From assembly GCA_015179045.1 (NCBI GenBank), contig WHUZ01000065.1, positions 1 through 64,000 of the forward strand: DNA of 64,000 nucleotides, in the 5' to 3' direction. Every line of letters starts with the position of its first letter. Position 1 is the first letter of the stretch. Of this stretch, positions 23,759 through 33,630 are shown piece after piece. The translations under genes and the position numbers were made by a program. The notes beneath the pieces were generated by a model that worked only from the letters and a program-made list of their open reading frames with translations, ran no database searches and was not told where the DNA came from. The DNA comes from Kalaharituber pfeilii (taxonomy: Eukaryota > Ascomycota > Pezizomycetes > Pezizales > Pezizaceae).

Positions 23759-24004
23759 TTTTCTGGAGGGATATTTGGGTATTCATGCTTGATTGTTCTC
23801 TTGTGGGATTGGGCTTTCACTTTGTGTTTCCTCCGCATCACCGAGGTCATGGTATTGTTGTGTGCTTTTACAGGGGATAGTTTTGTAGATAGTTGCACAC
23901 GTCCCTGTCTTCGGGCCATAAGGACCTCGGTCTAGGGACCCTGCCATGGTGACCAGCTGCAAGCGGGGTTACATGAAATAAAAAAAAAAAAAAAAAAAAA
24001 GGGG
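23421..24004 (+). mobile_element. ORF1-only LINE derivative, tail family A
   Basis: This 584-bp insertion has the duplication GTCAGAAGTC at 23411-23420 and 24005-24014. It contains an ORF1 3' portion (to the stop at 23758), a roughly 180-bp 3' UTR and tail A (CCCTGCCATGGTGACCAGCTG...GCGGGGTTACATGAAAT) with poly(A). ORF2 is absent. It shows that the ORF1-plus-tail structure exists in both LINE families. Confidence 0.82.
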
Positions 24005-24505
24005 GTCAGAAGTCGATATACCTGGAGGGCTTATAAAAAAAAAAATCCGACGTCTGTGAGCGCGAACAGGAACTGCTCTCGCAAACCCAACGAAGTAACT
24101 AACCAGTATGTCCCATATTTAGCTACACCGATGAAAGATACACCCTGAAACCGCTTTGGGGTCGGTTGGAGATATTAGATCCAACCTTCACACTTTGGTT
24201 CGGATACCATATTGTCAGGGTGACCGAACAAAGTATCAATGATGCCATGGTGATGAGAGATGACGCATGGTAATCACACCATTCATAGTTATCAATGATG
24301 CCATGATGATGATGAGAGAGAATCTTGTTAATTAGCACTGAATGTTAAATAGAATAATGCAAATAACCGACAGGCTGGACGCCTATATATAGAGGCCTCC
24401 ACGGCCTCTATACAAAGGTCAAGTTCCAAGCGTTGTCCTAAGTTACACCTACATTTCGCTGCTGTCGCAGACACCGTAACATGCTATCTCTAATCTCTTA
24501 CAACG

Positions 24506-24620
24506 TGTACGAATTCGAAGTGCTAAGGCACGTGCTAATATAGTCAATCGACATGCAAATATACAAAATGATACTTTCTCTATTGGAGACCTTGTCAGCC
24601 TTCGTATTCCGCACTGCCAT
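24506..24620 (+). pseudogene. Protein-coding debris with an IGDLVSLRIP block
   Basis: A clean frame reads RSAKARANIVNRHANIQ and then FSIGDLVSLRIP before being cut by LINE tails. The arrangement (basic helix, then IGD-V-x-IP) resembles segments that follow integrase or DDE domains in some eukaryotic elements; that resemblance is from memory and unverified. Further coding-like sequence (EISDSTTSSENEMTVDS) resumes after the insertions near 24820-24898. Confidence 0.3.
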
Positions 24621-24683
24621 TCTTTTTTTTTTTTTTTTTTATATCATTACTCGCGTGCCGCCTGATAGGCTATGGCGAGGTAA
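24621..24683 (-). mobile_element. LINE tail-only insertion (family B), 63 bp
   Basis: Poly(T), then the reverse complement of CCTCGCCATAGCCTATCAGGCGG. Perfect duplication CGCACTGCCAT at 24610-24620 and 24684-24694. The target is itself the start of a LINE tail A. Confidence 0.9.
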
Positions 24684-24743
24684 CGCACTGCCATAGTGAA
24701 CAGCTGCAAGCGGGGTAACATGACAAAAAAAAAAAAAAAAAAA
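24684..24743 (+). mobile_element. LINE tail A fragment, split by a tail B insertion
   Basis: CTGCCATAGTGAACAGCTGC...GCGGGGTAACATGAC plus a 19-base A tract. Its start (CACTGCCAT at about 24612) is separated from the rest by the 63-bp insertion. Its own duplication could not be identified. Confidence 0.7.
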
Positions 24744-26420
24744 TATCAGTACTTTAAAGATGTACATTCATGCTCATCTAGATACCACCCTCATATCTGT
24801 AAGAACGATTTAATTGTTGAAATCAGTGATTCCACTACTAGTTCAGAAAATGAGATGACTGTTGATAGCACTGAGAAGGCCATTGTAGTTAGATGTTAAG
24901 TCACGTATACACTATAGGTTCCTTTTATTTTTCTTTATATTACATGTATACTAGTTTGGCGACTACTATAGCTTCAACACTGAGTAATGTATTAAGCTTA
25001 GAGGAGCCTCTCTCATGAATGAGGAGAAATTTTTTCTTCACTAATGCTATGATTCGCAAGCGGACAGGTCAATTCGTGAGCAGACCGGGCCATCTACGAG
25101 TCTTGCTTAATTTGCAAGAGGACTAGAACAACACTCTTGCAATACTATACTTCGTATCCATGGTTCGCATTCGCTATTCAATATATGAATACAAGCCTTG
25201 TGTATATATACTGCTAGTTCTCAATCTTCTAGTCACTCTGGGGATAGTAGATACTATTGCTCTCCTCTTACAGCAGGTATTTCTTTAGACAACTCTCTAG
25301 TGGTTGATGTTTCAGGTTCGGCCATAGCAACCACTAGGAACTCACAAGTATTTCTCCACGGCTCTGTAATTAATGAATCTCTACTAATTTTAATAGTTAC
25401 CAGCTTCATCTCTAAGGCTTCTGAACCTCGCTCACTTGTGGTTGTGTTGAAAATACCCCTCCCATTGATGGTGCCGAGAAACCTTGGTCTGCATCCGCAC
25501 CCATTATTAATACAGAGTTAGCAGCAAAACGGTGAAGAAGCCCAAAAAAAAAATAGTGTAAATATACTTACAGGAAATTAAGACGCATAGGTATTTGCAT
25601 GTAGAGTGGTATTCATGTAGGTAATTTTATGAAAAGTCAAATGCCGATTTTTAGTGGTTAGTAAGCATTTCATGGCTAGTAAGCCAGCCATCTACAGATT
25701 TCTTCCTCACAGCTATCCGAAGGCTTTTTGGCTCGACTGTTTTTCCAAAGCCTCGGGTTTTCGTGCTAGGAGTTTTCGTGTCAAATGTCTATTACTTGTT
25801 CCCAAATGTGTTGAAGTTGCAGATTCCTTCCTTTTTCCACTATTTCGGCTAGGCCATGCATAGAAACTGCATCCGTAATAGCATTTGCAGCTAGCTGAAT
25901 ACGCTTACTTCGCAATCAGTACCATTTACTGGATAGTCTCGGCTCTACATACATTGAGACAGATGGGAGGGTTCGAAGAAAATGAAAGATGATGTTGGTC
26001 ATGAGGAACTTTATATCGCGATCGACTATGCCATTGTTTTTTCTGCGAAGATTATGTGGTGACATACCTATATGGTGATCCCAATGGTGAGCGTGGGTGC
26101 AGGCATCTGGGCCCGGACTGGTTGGTAACTAGGCCAGTCCTCACTGCGCTAGGCTACAGTCGTGGGGGCCAGACAAATCCTGGAGACCCTGAGTCAAAAT
26201 AACTTGAATTTAGCAACATGCGCATGCTGGATAGATACGCATCGGTTAGAATACATTACTTCTCAAACCACAGGAATAGTGCTATGAACATTATCCTCGA
26301 CACTACTCTTATCCATACTGCACTACGTGTTAGTGTTACAATTGCGATACGCTCCTCTGCAACTCAATTTTCTGCTTTGAGGCCTTTCGTTTTGGTCTTG
26401 TTTTTAATTTATCACATCTC
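24744..26420. other. Unassigned sequence
   Basis: It contains one 107-codon frame (25198-25521, +) and shorter ones with no recognised motif. A GGACTGG...CCAGTCC hairpin at about 26117-26142 is of unknown meaning. Confidence 0.5.
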
Positions 26421-26431
26421 TAACTGTGGGA

Positions 26432-26522
26432 CATTTAGCCTGTCTCCGGGCTATGAGGGCTTGCCCAGGGACCCTGCCATGACCACGTGCTACAAGCGGG
26501 GTTATGTGATTCAAAAAATATA

Positions 26523-26565
<43 letters not shown>

Positions 26566-26576
26566 AAAAAAAAAAA
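26432..26576 (+). mobile_element. Short LINE family A insertion with (AAAT)n tail
   Basis: It includes the upstream tail A block (GCCTGTCTCCGGGCTATGAGG) and CCCTGCCATGACC...GCGGGGTTATGTGATT. The A tail has become (TAAA)n microsatellite at about 26520-26566. Perfect duplication TAACTGTGGGA at 26421-26431 and 26577-26587. Confidence 0.9.
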
Positions 26577-27094
26577 TAACTGTGGGATATGGTAAGAGCA
26601 TCAGGAGCTGGCTAATGATAAGAGACGCTAGGAAACAATAAACAGTAAGATTACATACTCAAAACGTAGCGGCACGTTCAGAATCTGCTTACTATTCTAC
26701 CACCATCTTGTGTCTGCTGAAGGTCAGTACTCTCCTACAAGTGAACTCTTCCAGTAGTTCATCGGCATCTGCCGTAATGTGATATACAGGGATGTCATTT
26801 GATTTGATACACGTAATTCAACTACCCTAGTCACTACGTCTTGAATTATATCACTCTAATATTCTGTACAGAATACACCCTCGAGCCAAGTTCCTCCAGA
26901 GAGGAATTGGTTGAAACTTGCGGAAAGGCTGTGCAAGTGCAGAACTCCTTCGAAGCCTGCAAAGTTCAAAAGCCATGGAGTTCACATTCATAGTTAAAAT
27001 AGATAAAGCCAACAAAGCCAACGGCATACGATCTCAATACGAGGTGAGGATATGAATGAAATACATGTGCATGAGAGCTATAGCCAACTTCGTT

Positions 27095-27120
27095 CTTTTT
27101 TTTTAATATCAGTGCTCGCG
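27095..27120 (-). mobile_element. Micro-insertion: last 16 nt of a LINE B tail plus poly(A), 26 bp
   Basis: The minus strand reads CGCGAGCACTGATATT followed by A9G, the extreme 3' end of tail B. The perfect 14-bp duplication TAGCCAACTTCGTT at 27081-27094 and 27121-27134 shows that it is a genuine integration event. Confidence 0.88.
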
Positions 27121-27739
27121 TAGCCAACTTCGTTTGTCTGTTAGTTACAAGTAGTTATAGCAGTAATAATCATTGGTTTAAATAGTTTGGTTTCGTATTG
27201 TAGACTAATCTCGTCTTCAAAATATCAAGCAAAGATTTATTTAGTTGACCCCAGAATCCTAGAATAATATATATGTAGAGCATGTGAGCCAGTGGAAAGA
27301 AGTAACAATGTGCATTGCTCAGTCAATGAATCCAACAGGCCAGGCCCGGCCAGGCCAACAGAACGGCTGGACTAGCCTGGACCGTGAAATTCTAGGCCTC
27401 GCTTGGCCTGAACTGTTACTGTACAGTGTTCCCAACGGGCCGGCCAGGCCATAGAAATATAGGCCTGAAACATTCATGCCGGCCGTGAGGTCCGCCCGCG
27501 CCGGTCCAGGAGGCATGAATGTTTCAGGCCGGCCCAGGCCGCCCAGGCGGGTCTTTTTTTTTTTTTTTTTTTTTTTTACATCACGTAACCCCGCTTGCAG
27601 CGCCAAGCCATGGCAGGGTCCCTGGGCAAGCCCTCAAAACCTGGAGACAGGCTTAACAAAGAAATTTCTATCTACTTCTAAAACCTGATTCCAGAAACTT
27701 CCAGACAGTTCTTCCGGTTTCTGCATCAGGGAGGCTCCC

Positions 27740-28679
27740 CTATATATCTCCATCTCTCCCCCCTCCCCTCTTCTCTACACCTTCGCAACGCAAAATTTTT
27801 TCCCTGACCCGGGTCGGTAAATCGCGCGGCGCACTTCTATCATAAAACCTGATCCCGGAAAAGAACCTTTCCAACGGGCGAAACCTCTGCTGACTGCACT
27901 GGAAGGCTAGGTGCTCCCCGTCTGGACCTCCCTGGAGCTGCACTTCTCCGATTCCGCCGCTCCTATCCTCTTCAACCACACCCCACATCTTTTCCTCTCC
28001 AGCCGCATGGCTGTGAAGTTGGACACCGTTGTCCTATTCCACTCCATAACCTTCCCCTTTCCAAAGCCCTCCACTTCTCTCTTCTCCTTCCTCCACGCTT
28101 TCACCCTCTGGCGCACCTCACTTCTGGTGGCCACCTCCTTCCCCTGCATCACCGTCCCCTTCTTTGCCCACTTATCTGCCTTCTCATTTCCCGCGATTCC
28201 AATGTGAGCCTTGACCCACATTAGTTTCGCATCTCCTCCCTTCTTCCTCCTCGCTACCGCATCCACCACCCTTCTCACATCCTCGGTCTTCCCCTTTCCC
28301 TCCTTGCCTGCCTTCTGAATCGCCATGACAGCAGCTTCAGAATCTAAGCAAACCAAGACCGGTACCTCCTCCGGTACACTCTCCAGCACACTTCTCACCC
28401 CTCTCACCTCCCCGTCAAAAACCGTCGCCATTCTCCCTACTACCTCCGCCACCACCGCTGATTACCCCCACACCCCCGCCCCTACCTTGCTGTCCTCGAC
28501 CTTACTGCCATCCGAGAAGAGAACCGCTCTCCCTCTTCCGGCCTCCTCAATCGAGGTCTCCCACTCCTCTCTCTCCCCCTTCTTTCGCCCCAGCCTCTCC
28601 GCAAACTCTACTTCCACCTTCTCGCACACTCCTCCCCACGAGATCTCTTCTTCCTCCCCGAAGAATCTTGCCCACTGGC
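27740..28679 (-). pseudogene. LINE ORF2 remnant: RNase H and zinc finger (family A)
   Basis: RNase H blocks are clear on the minus strand: VLFSDGSKVEDSKVGAGVWG (28462-28540), VLVCLDSEAAVMAIQKAGKE (about 28320-28370), and KLMWVKAHIGIAGNEKADKW (about 28170-28230), followed by KRIGAAESEKCS. The zinc-finger region is frameshifted (GEHLAFQC lies in another frame near 27900). A stop or frameshift near 28456 splits the domain. It is collinear with the plus-strand copy at 517-1429 and clearly from the same family. Confidence 0.85.
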
Positions 28680-29121
28680 TGTCACGACCCGATGCCTGCA
28701 TCGCCGCACTCAGGGTAATGCAACGGCTGCCGGCTACCGCCCGGTCCCGGTTACCGCTCGAGCGCTGAACTCCCATGCTAAGCCGGCTGCCGAGCCACTA
28801 GGAAGAGCCGGTTACTGATCGTCCGCTAGATGAGAAAAGTCTGCTTTCGCCGCGCGTCCTTGTTGCGCGTCCTTGTTGTGAAAATTCTGCGTTTCGCCGC
28901 CCTGTCTCTGCTTCTTGGCCAAAGGGCACACCATGTATATAAGGGCCCAATATGGCCGCCTTGTAGATAGTTCTTTCCTTCCTCATCTGTTGTCTTGTCA
29001 ATCAACGATTCGCCTGGCCTGAATCCATGACTCCTCCGAACTCTTGAACCGTGACACCTCCGAAATCGCTCGAATCCGCTAGAACGTATCCCTTGGTCGC
29101 ACAGACCGCCCGCTTGTGATA
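28680..29121 (+). mobile_element. Solo LTR, 442 bp, with 5-bp duplication
   Basis: It starts TGTCACGACCC and ends CGCTTGTGATA, so the ends are near-inverted (TGTCAC/GTGATA). The 5-bp duplication CTGGC lies at 28675-28679 and 29122-29126. A TATATAAGG box sits at about 28935. Removing it restores the LINE A coding order. It differs from the LTR of the Gypsy element at 43045, so a second LTR family has been active. Confidence 0.8.
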
Positions 29122-29715
29122 CTGGCCCTGCCAGCGGTCTAGCACTGCCTCGTACCCGTCTTCTTTCCCCAGTGCCCACTGCATCCCCCAGTCTCTCCAA
29201 TTTCTCGCCTCCTCCTCTCTCTCCTCACTCCCCATCCCGAAGTCACCCGTGCAGAGCTCCGCCAGCTCTGACGGCGCCTCCACCTCCCGGACGATCGCTC
29301 TCGCTTGCGCGCCATCCAGGACTGTCTCCACGTCTTCCACTCCCGCCCAGGCGGGTCCAGGCCATTCAGGCCAGGCCAGTTCAGACCATTCAGACTGCAG
29401 TGTGAGTTAAGTTATAGCTTATATACAGAACGTACTCTAACTACAATGTATACCTCATTCTCTAATGTTTACGATTTTGCTTGCTGATTTTACACCGCCA
29501 GTATCGCTTTCCATTAGCCATGCACAGCTTCACCATACTGTCAAATCCAACTTTGTCGCACCAGATTTGTCATGCCGCAATAGGAAATAACAGGGATTAG
29601 TTCTTGGTAACAACCATTCAGTGATCGACCCGAACCACAGAATGCTCTCGAACCGCCGCCATAGCTCTACATCATTCTATATCATTCTACAGCATTCTAC
29701 AAGCACTCTTCTATG

Positions 29716-29732
29716 CGGCATGCGATTAATGA

Positions 29733-29769
<37 letters not shown>
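29716..29769 (+). mobile_element. LINE tail-only insertion (family B), 54 bp
   Basis: Only CGGCATGCGATTAATGATAT plus about 34 A. Perfect 14-bp duplication AGCACTCTTCTATG at 29702-29715 and 29770-29783. Confidence 0.9.
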
Positions 29770-29771
<2 letters not shown>

Positions 29772-30480
29772 CACTCTTCTATGTCGTCATGTATGTTTCT
29801 ATTTCCATCTGTCTTCTTCTATGTCGTCATGTCCAAGTTCATACAATACTCGTACCTGCTACTTCTGTTCACTCTCTCTCGTCTATATATACCTCTTCTA
29901 CCCGCCTGTATGTAGTCTCCACTGGTCAACGTACGCTCATTCTCTCTTCCACCTTGTCCCTCTCTGTCCCTGCTGTCTCGTAGCACCCGCGATCGTGCCT
30001 TCGCCTACTGATCCCAGCATCGCCCTTACAAGATTTTTGTAACCCAAAATCCAGAAGATTCGATTTCGACATCAGATTGGACCGCAGGGAATCGTCAATG
30101 CAAGATCAAGACTTGAACTGCACTAAGGAGGGTGAAGAATACTGAAGGAATCATCGTCACCAGTACCGGTGGCTGGAATGTCTGTCTCCCTGCAGTACTG
30201 ATAAGAAATTAGTATATAGTCAAGCGATATAAAAAAAAAATTACTTACCTGAATACCTGCAAAAAGCGCTGCTCAATAAAACAAAGTCTAGCTAGTTATC
30301 CGAAAATATTGAAAGGTTTATTTTATCCGTGTCCAAGTAACCTGAAGGTGGCCCCTCAATAGCCTCGTAACCAGCCCTCCTGCCCCAGAATAGCTTGAAC
30401 TGCCTGAATGGCCTGGACGGGCTGGGTGGGCTGGACCAGCCTGGGCAGCCTGGGCGGCCTGGTCGGCAGGCTGGCCGGTT

Positions 30481-30539
30481 TTTTTTTTTTTTTTTTTTAT
30501 ATCATTACTCGCATGCCGCCTGTAAGGCTATGGCGAGGT
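30481..30539 (-). mobile_element. LINE tail-only insertion (family B), 59 bp
   Basis: Poly(T) and the reverse complement of CCTCGCCATAGCCTTACAGGC. Perfect 13-bp duplication AGGCTGGCCGGTT at 30468-30480 and 30540-30552. It lies in the hAT sub-terminal region. Confidence 0.9.
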
Positions 30540-30809
30540 AGGCTGGCCGGTTGGGAACACTGCCTGAACAATCAGGCCAGGCCAGAAACAATCAGGCCAA
30601 TCAGACCAGTCCAGGCCAACCAGGCCAGTCCAGGGCAGTCCAGACTATTCAGGCCAGTCTAGGCCATTTAAACGAATGCCTCCACAGCTATCCAGGTGAA
30701 TTAAGGCCAGCGTTCACCAGATTGTTTGAATATTTAAATGAGTAGAATCTTCCATATACCTAGAATTTTAAACGGCATCGGTCTACGACTTTAGTCAAGT
30801 ATGTATCAC

Positions 30810-30869
30810 GTACCTAAATCCTCGCCATCGCCCACAGGGCGGCACGCGAGTAATGATATAAAACAAAAA
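30810..30869 (+). mobile_element. LINE tail-only insertion (family B), 60 bp
   Basis: GTACCTAAATCCTCGCCATC with the hairpin (GCCC-ACA-GGGC) and a short interrupted A tail. Perfect 14-bp duplication CAAGTATGTATCAC at 30796-30809 and 30870-30883. Confidence 0.9.
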
Positions 30870-31084
30870 CAAGTATGTATCACACTTTATATTCAAGTAT
30901 ATATACTAACAAATATTTTAGAAATGACAGACCTTCCAGACAATTCAACAGACGGGACTCAATTCTTCGATGATTGATACCTAATGGGCGACTGTCAATT
31001 ACTGATAGTAGAATGATAATGAAGCGTCGCCTGGGAAGCAGTTTATGAGAATTCATACACAGGAATCGCAGGGTGCAGAATGCG

Positions 31085-31197
31085 AGACGTGGAGAAAGAG
31101 ATGGCCCGGGGGGGAGGAGGATATACGGAAACCCCCCAAAGACGGAGACAGGGATATACTGGCAGAACTACTTGAATGGGTTGGACGCGAGTAATGA

Positions 31198-31228
<31 letters not shown>
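31085..31228 (+). mobile_element. LINE family B 3' fragment with internally deleted tail
   Basis: The ORF2 C-terminus (WPGGEEDIRKPP...DILAELLEWVG) runs straight into GCGAGTAATGATAT and poly(A), so the 3' UTR and most of the hairpin are missing. The duplication was not identified. Confidence 0.7.
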
Positions 31229-31230
<2 letters not shown>

Positions 31231-31231
<1 letters not shown>

Positions 31232-31437
31232 AGAAGTATCAGGAAGACCGCGCAGAGCGAACAAAACATGAGATCAATAAGCGCAGAATTAGCTTTTGGG
31301 GGTGGTACAACAGAGGTGTACCCAACAGTGAAGTTTTGTCAGCGGAGGAGATTTCTATTATTGAATTAGCTGACAAGAGGCTCAAGGATCCGCCCGTGCC
31401 AGAACCCCCACGAAAAAGCAGCAGCATGTACAATTGA
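31231..31437 (+). CDS. Hypothetical coding fragment, C-terminal end
   Basis: A 68-codon frame without a start codon directly follows a LINE poly(A). It is rich in charged residues (KYQEDRAERTKHEINKRR), with an aromatic cluster FWGWYNRGV and a LADKRLKDPPVPEPPRK end before its stop. Composition suggests real protein, possibly the last exon of a gene cut by the LINE. I do not recognise the family. Confidence 0.3.
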
Positions 31438-31626
31438 AGAAGCTAAAGAACGGCAGGAGCAAGCGAAGTCTGAGGCTGCTGGAGGCGGTGGTAGAAGACG
31501 TTAGTCTTGTAACTGCAAGTTAGAAGTAAATTGCTCTCGGGTCTAGAATCATTTGACACGCCTTTGTAAGAGGAAACGCTTGCGTAAATGCGGATGGAGT
31601 TTGGCGATAGCATTTTTCACTCGGAT

Positions 31627-31666
31627 TTTTTCTCGCCATAGCCTTTCAGGCGGCATGCGAGTAATG

Positions 31667-31708
<42 letters not shown>

Positions 31709-31856
31709 GGATTTTTTTTATTTTTTTTATTTCCTTACTCGCATGCCACCCTATGGGCTATGGCGAGGTATTTATTAAAGAAAGAAAAGAATAACCATCC
31801 CTAAATACATGTGGTGCCCGCGATTCTCGTTCATGGTGCGGGTGGTCAATACAGCC
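31627..31856 (-). mobile_element. LINE family B 3' end (hairpin 3' UTR type), itself invaded
   Basis: Minus strand: ACCCGCACCATG...CGCGGGCACCACATG hairpin block (31816-31846), tail B hairpin and interrupted poly(A). Outer duplication TTTTCACTCGGAT at 31614-31626 and 31857-31869. Its poly(A) junction was used as the target of the plus-strand insertion 31632-31704. Confidence 0.82.
31632..31704 (+). mobile_element. LINE tail-only insertion (family B) inside another LINE tail
   Basis: CTCGCCATAGCCTTTCAGGC...TAATGATATT and about 34 A. Duplication ACTCGGATTTTTT at 31619-31631 and 31705-31717. Confidence 0.87.
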
Positions 31857-31898
31857 TTTTCACTCGGATGATATGCTATTTATTGTTAAGGACACATA

Positions 31899-32178
31899 CC
31901 GTATTAACTCACATAAGAGCAAGAAAACAGACGCGCGCTAGTTCGGTCTTGGCAAAATTCTCAGCGCCAGTGCGCATGTATTACGCACGGGCACGTAATG
32001 ATCCCCGAATTACCGCGATGCTAACCTCGGAGATTCGTAGAGAAGCTGGAGATTAGCCGTGCTTAGTAATGCCAAGATTGCACGAACAGCGCGCTAGCGT
32101 GATTAATGGGGCGCCTGAGTCCTGCCAAGACCGAACTAGCGCGCGTTTGTTTTCTTGCTCTTATGTGAGTTAATACGG
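31899..32178. mobile_element. TA-flanked MITE, 280 bp, 56-bp inverted repeats
   Basis: The ends CCGTATTAACTCACATAAG and their inverted copy extend about 56 bp with one mismatch, flanked by TA at 31897-31898 and 32179-32180. The interior is non-coding. The family differs from the CTGTG-ended elements. Confidence 0.9.
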
Positions 32179-32404
32179 TACTATACACAGCGCCCTTCGC
32201 CCATTTCTCTAAGACAGGGCTGTCTTTTGAAAGCTCCAACACATACCTCTTAAGACGCTGTTGTCATTCAAAGCCACTGTGGTAGGCGGCGGCGGCTAAC
32301 TGCTAGAACCGACACTGGCGCTGGGCTCAAGGAAGTCGCAGGTCACGTGGGTTGTACAATAAGCGAGTATTGGGAATGAGGGTAAGGCTGGAAGTAAGCG
32401 TGAT

Positions 32405-32461
32405 TTTTTTTTTTTTTTTCACGTGACCCCGCATACAGCTGTCCGCCATGGCAGGGCAAGA
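32405..32461 (-). mobile_element. LINE tail-only insertion (family A), 57 bp
   Basis: Poly(T) and the reverse complement of CCCTGCCATGGCGGACAGC. Duplication AAGYGTGAT (one mismatch) at 32396-32404 and 32462-32470. Confidence 0.8.
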
Positions 32462-33459
32462 AAGTGTGATAAGAAATGGATATTTGGTCAGCCAGCAGTA
32501 TAAGAGGCGGTGATTGTGTACAGCTCGTTTTAACAAGTCAGTTCTTTCCTACACATCTAGTTCTTCTATTCTATGATTCAGTACTTTTGTCCTGCCTTCA
32601 GTTCTCCTTTACTTTCGCCTGTTCTTTACGTAGCTTGCCTTTATGTTCTTACCGATCAGCTTCTACTATATTTATTACATACAAACATCAGTTGTTCTTG
32701 CCGTGCTTGTACATTCGCACTTGCGCATACACTCAACACGGCACCACACAGTACAACCAGAAGTATCACTTTGAGGTGAATTGCCAAGTGACCTCCCAGC
32801 CAAGACCCACGGCTGGTGAGCAATGGTCGGCCGTACCCCCTGACCTGCTCATACCACCAGGAAAGACTGTCGCGCAAACACACATCTCTAAGATATGGTT
32901 ATCATTCGAAAGCACCAATGAGAATGTCACGCAAACACGGACCTCAAAACATGGCTGTCATCCAAAGGCACTAACGAGCCTAACACGGATACATAGTATC
33001 ACGCAAATGGGTAAGTCGAGTTCAACATTGTCAGTTCCCGCATCCAGATCTGCATCAGGAGGATATTTATAGAAAGCGGTTTCTAACAAGGCTGCTGTCA
33101 CACAAAAGGGGCAATATGACAGTGTTGATTTGGGCCTCTCAGTCCCCTCTTTATGTGACATTATTCCTCCTTATCAGCATTCCCCAAACATCCTGTCGTC
33201 CTACACTTCAAGTCCATAATGTTGTTATAGATGTTTTTTTTTGTTATTACTCCATTGTTACAAATGGCTGACATATCGATATTCACGGAGTCAGTAAGGC
33301 GTAAAGCTTTCTATACAAGAAGGAATATACTGAAGCTTTGAGACATGGTGAATAGCCACTAAATAGGGGCAGGAGGTAGTAGGATTAGTTCAAAGAAGAA
33401 TTAAGAGGTTACTAGCCTATAGTAGTATTTCTCTTGTCGGTTTTATATTATTAGCTTTA

Positions 33460-33516
33460 TTTTTTTTTTTTTTTTTATATCATTACTCGCGTGCTGCCTT
33501 ATAGGCTATGGCGGGG
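33460..33516 (-). mobile_element. LINE tail-only insertion (family B), 57 bp
   Basis: Poly(T) and the reverse complement of CCCCGCCATAGCCTATAAGG. Perfect 16-bp duplication TATATTATTAGCTTTA at 33444-33459 and 33517-33532. Confidence 0.9.
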
Positions 33517-33630
33517 TATATTATTAGCTTTAGCTGGGGGCAGCCAAGAATCTCTGTCAGCCTCCCTATTTTATTTGACTCAGTACAGTTTATCAAATCT
33601 CAATCTTTTCTTTTCTTAACAGAACCACCA

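Larger units (their letters stand above)
27554..29342 (-). mobile_element. LINE family A, 5'-truncated, interrupted by a solo LTR
   Basis: Poly(T) and tail A (27554-27660) are followed on the minus strand by the ORF2 C-terminus, RNase H and the preceding linker. The 15-bp duplication CCGCCCAGGCGGGTC lies at 27539-27553 and 29343-29357. The 442-bp LTR at 28680-29121 splits the linker between DRWQ and QWARF. Without the LTR the insertion is about 1.34 kb, collinear with 300-1591. Confidence 0.9.
27424..30562. mobile_element. Probable non-autonomous hAT element carrying nested insertions
   Basis: The inverted ends CAGTGTTCCCAACGGGCC (27424) and GGCCGGTTGGGAACACTG (30562) resemble hAT terminal repeats. 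Both are followed inward by many CAGGCC/GGCCTG sub-terminal repeats (27440-27553; 29343-29400; 30390-30480). A GGCCTGAAACATTCATGCC inverted pair lies at about 27460-27530. No transposase frame is seen. Nested inside are a LINE A with a solo LTR (27554-29342) and tail-only insertions at 29716 and 30481. The 8-bp flanks do not match, and similar repeats continue outside both ends, so the boundaries may belong to two overlapping copies. Confidence 0.5.

Noticed and set aside
24345..24480. Possible solo LTR (TGTTA...TAACA with TATATATAG box)
   Set aside because: The 5-bp flanks differ (CTGAA and TGCTA) and no second copy or primer-binding site is present.
26095..26190. Possible tRNA-derived SINE head with a GGACTGG/CCAGTCC hairpin
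   Set aside because: No A/B boxes in correct spacing, no tail and no second copy.
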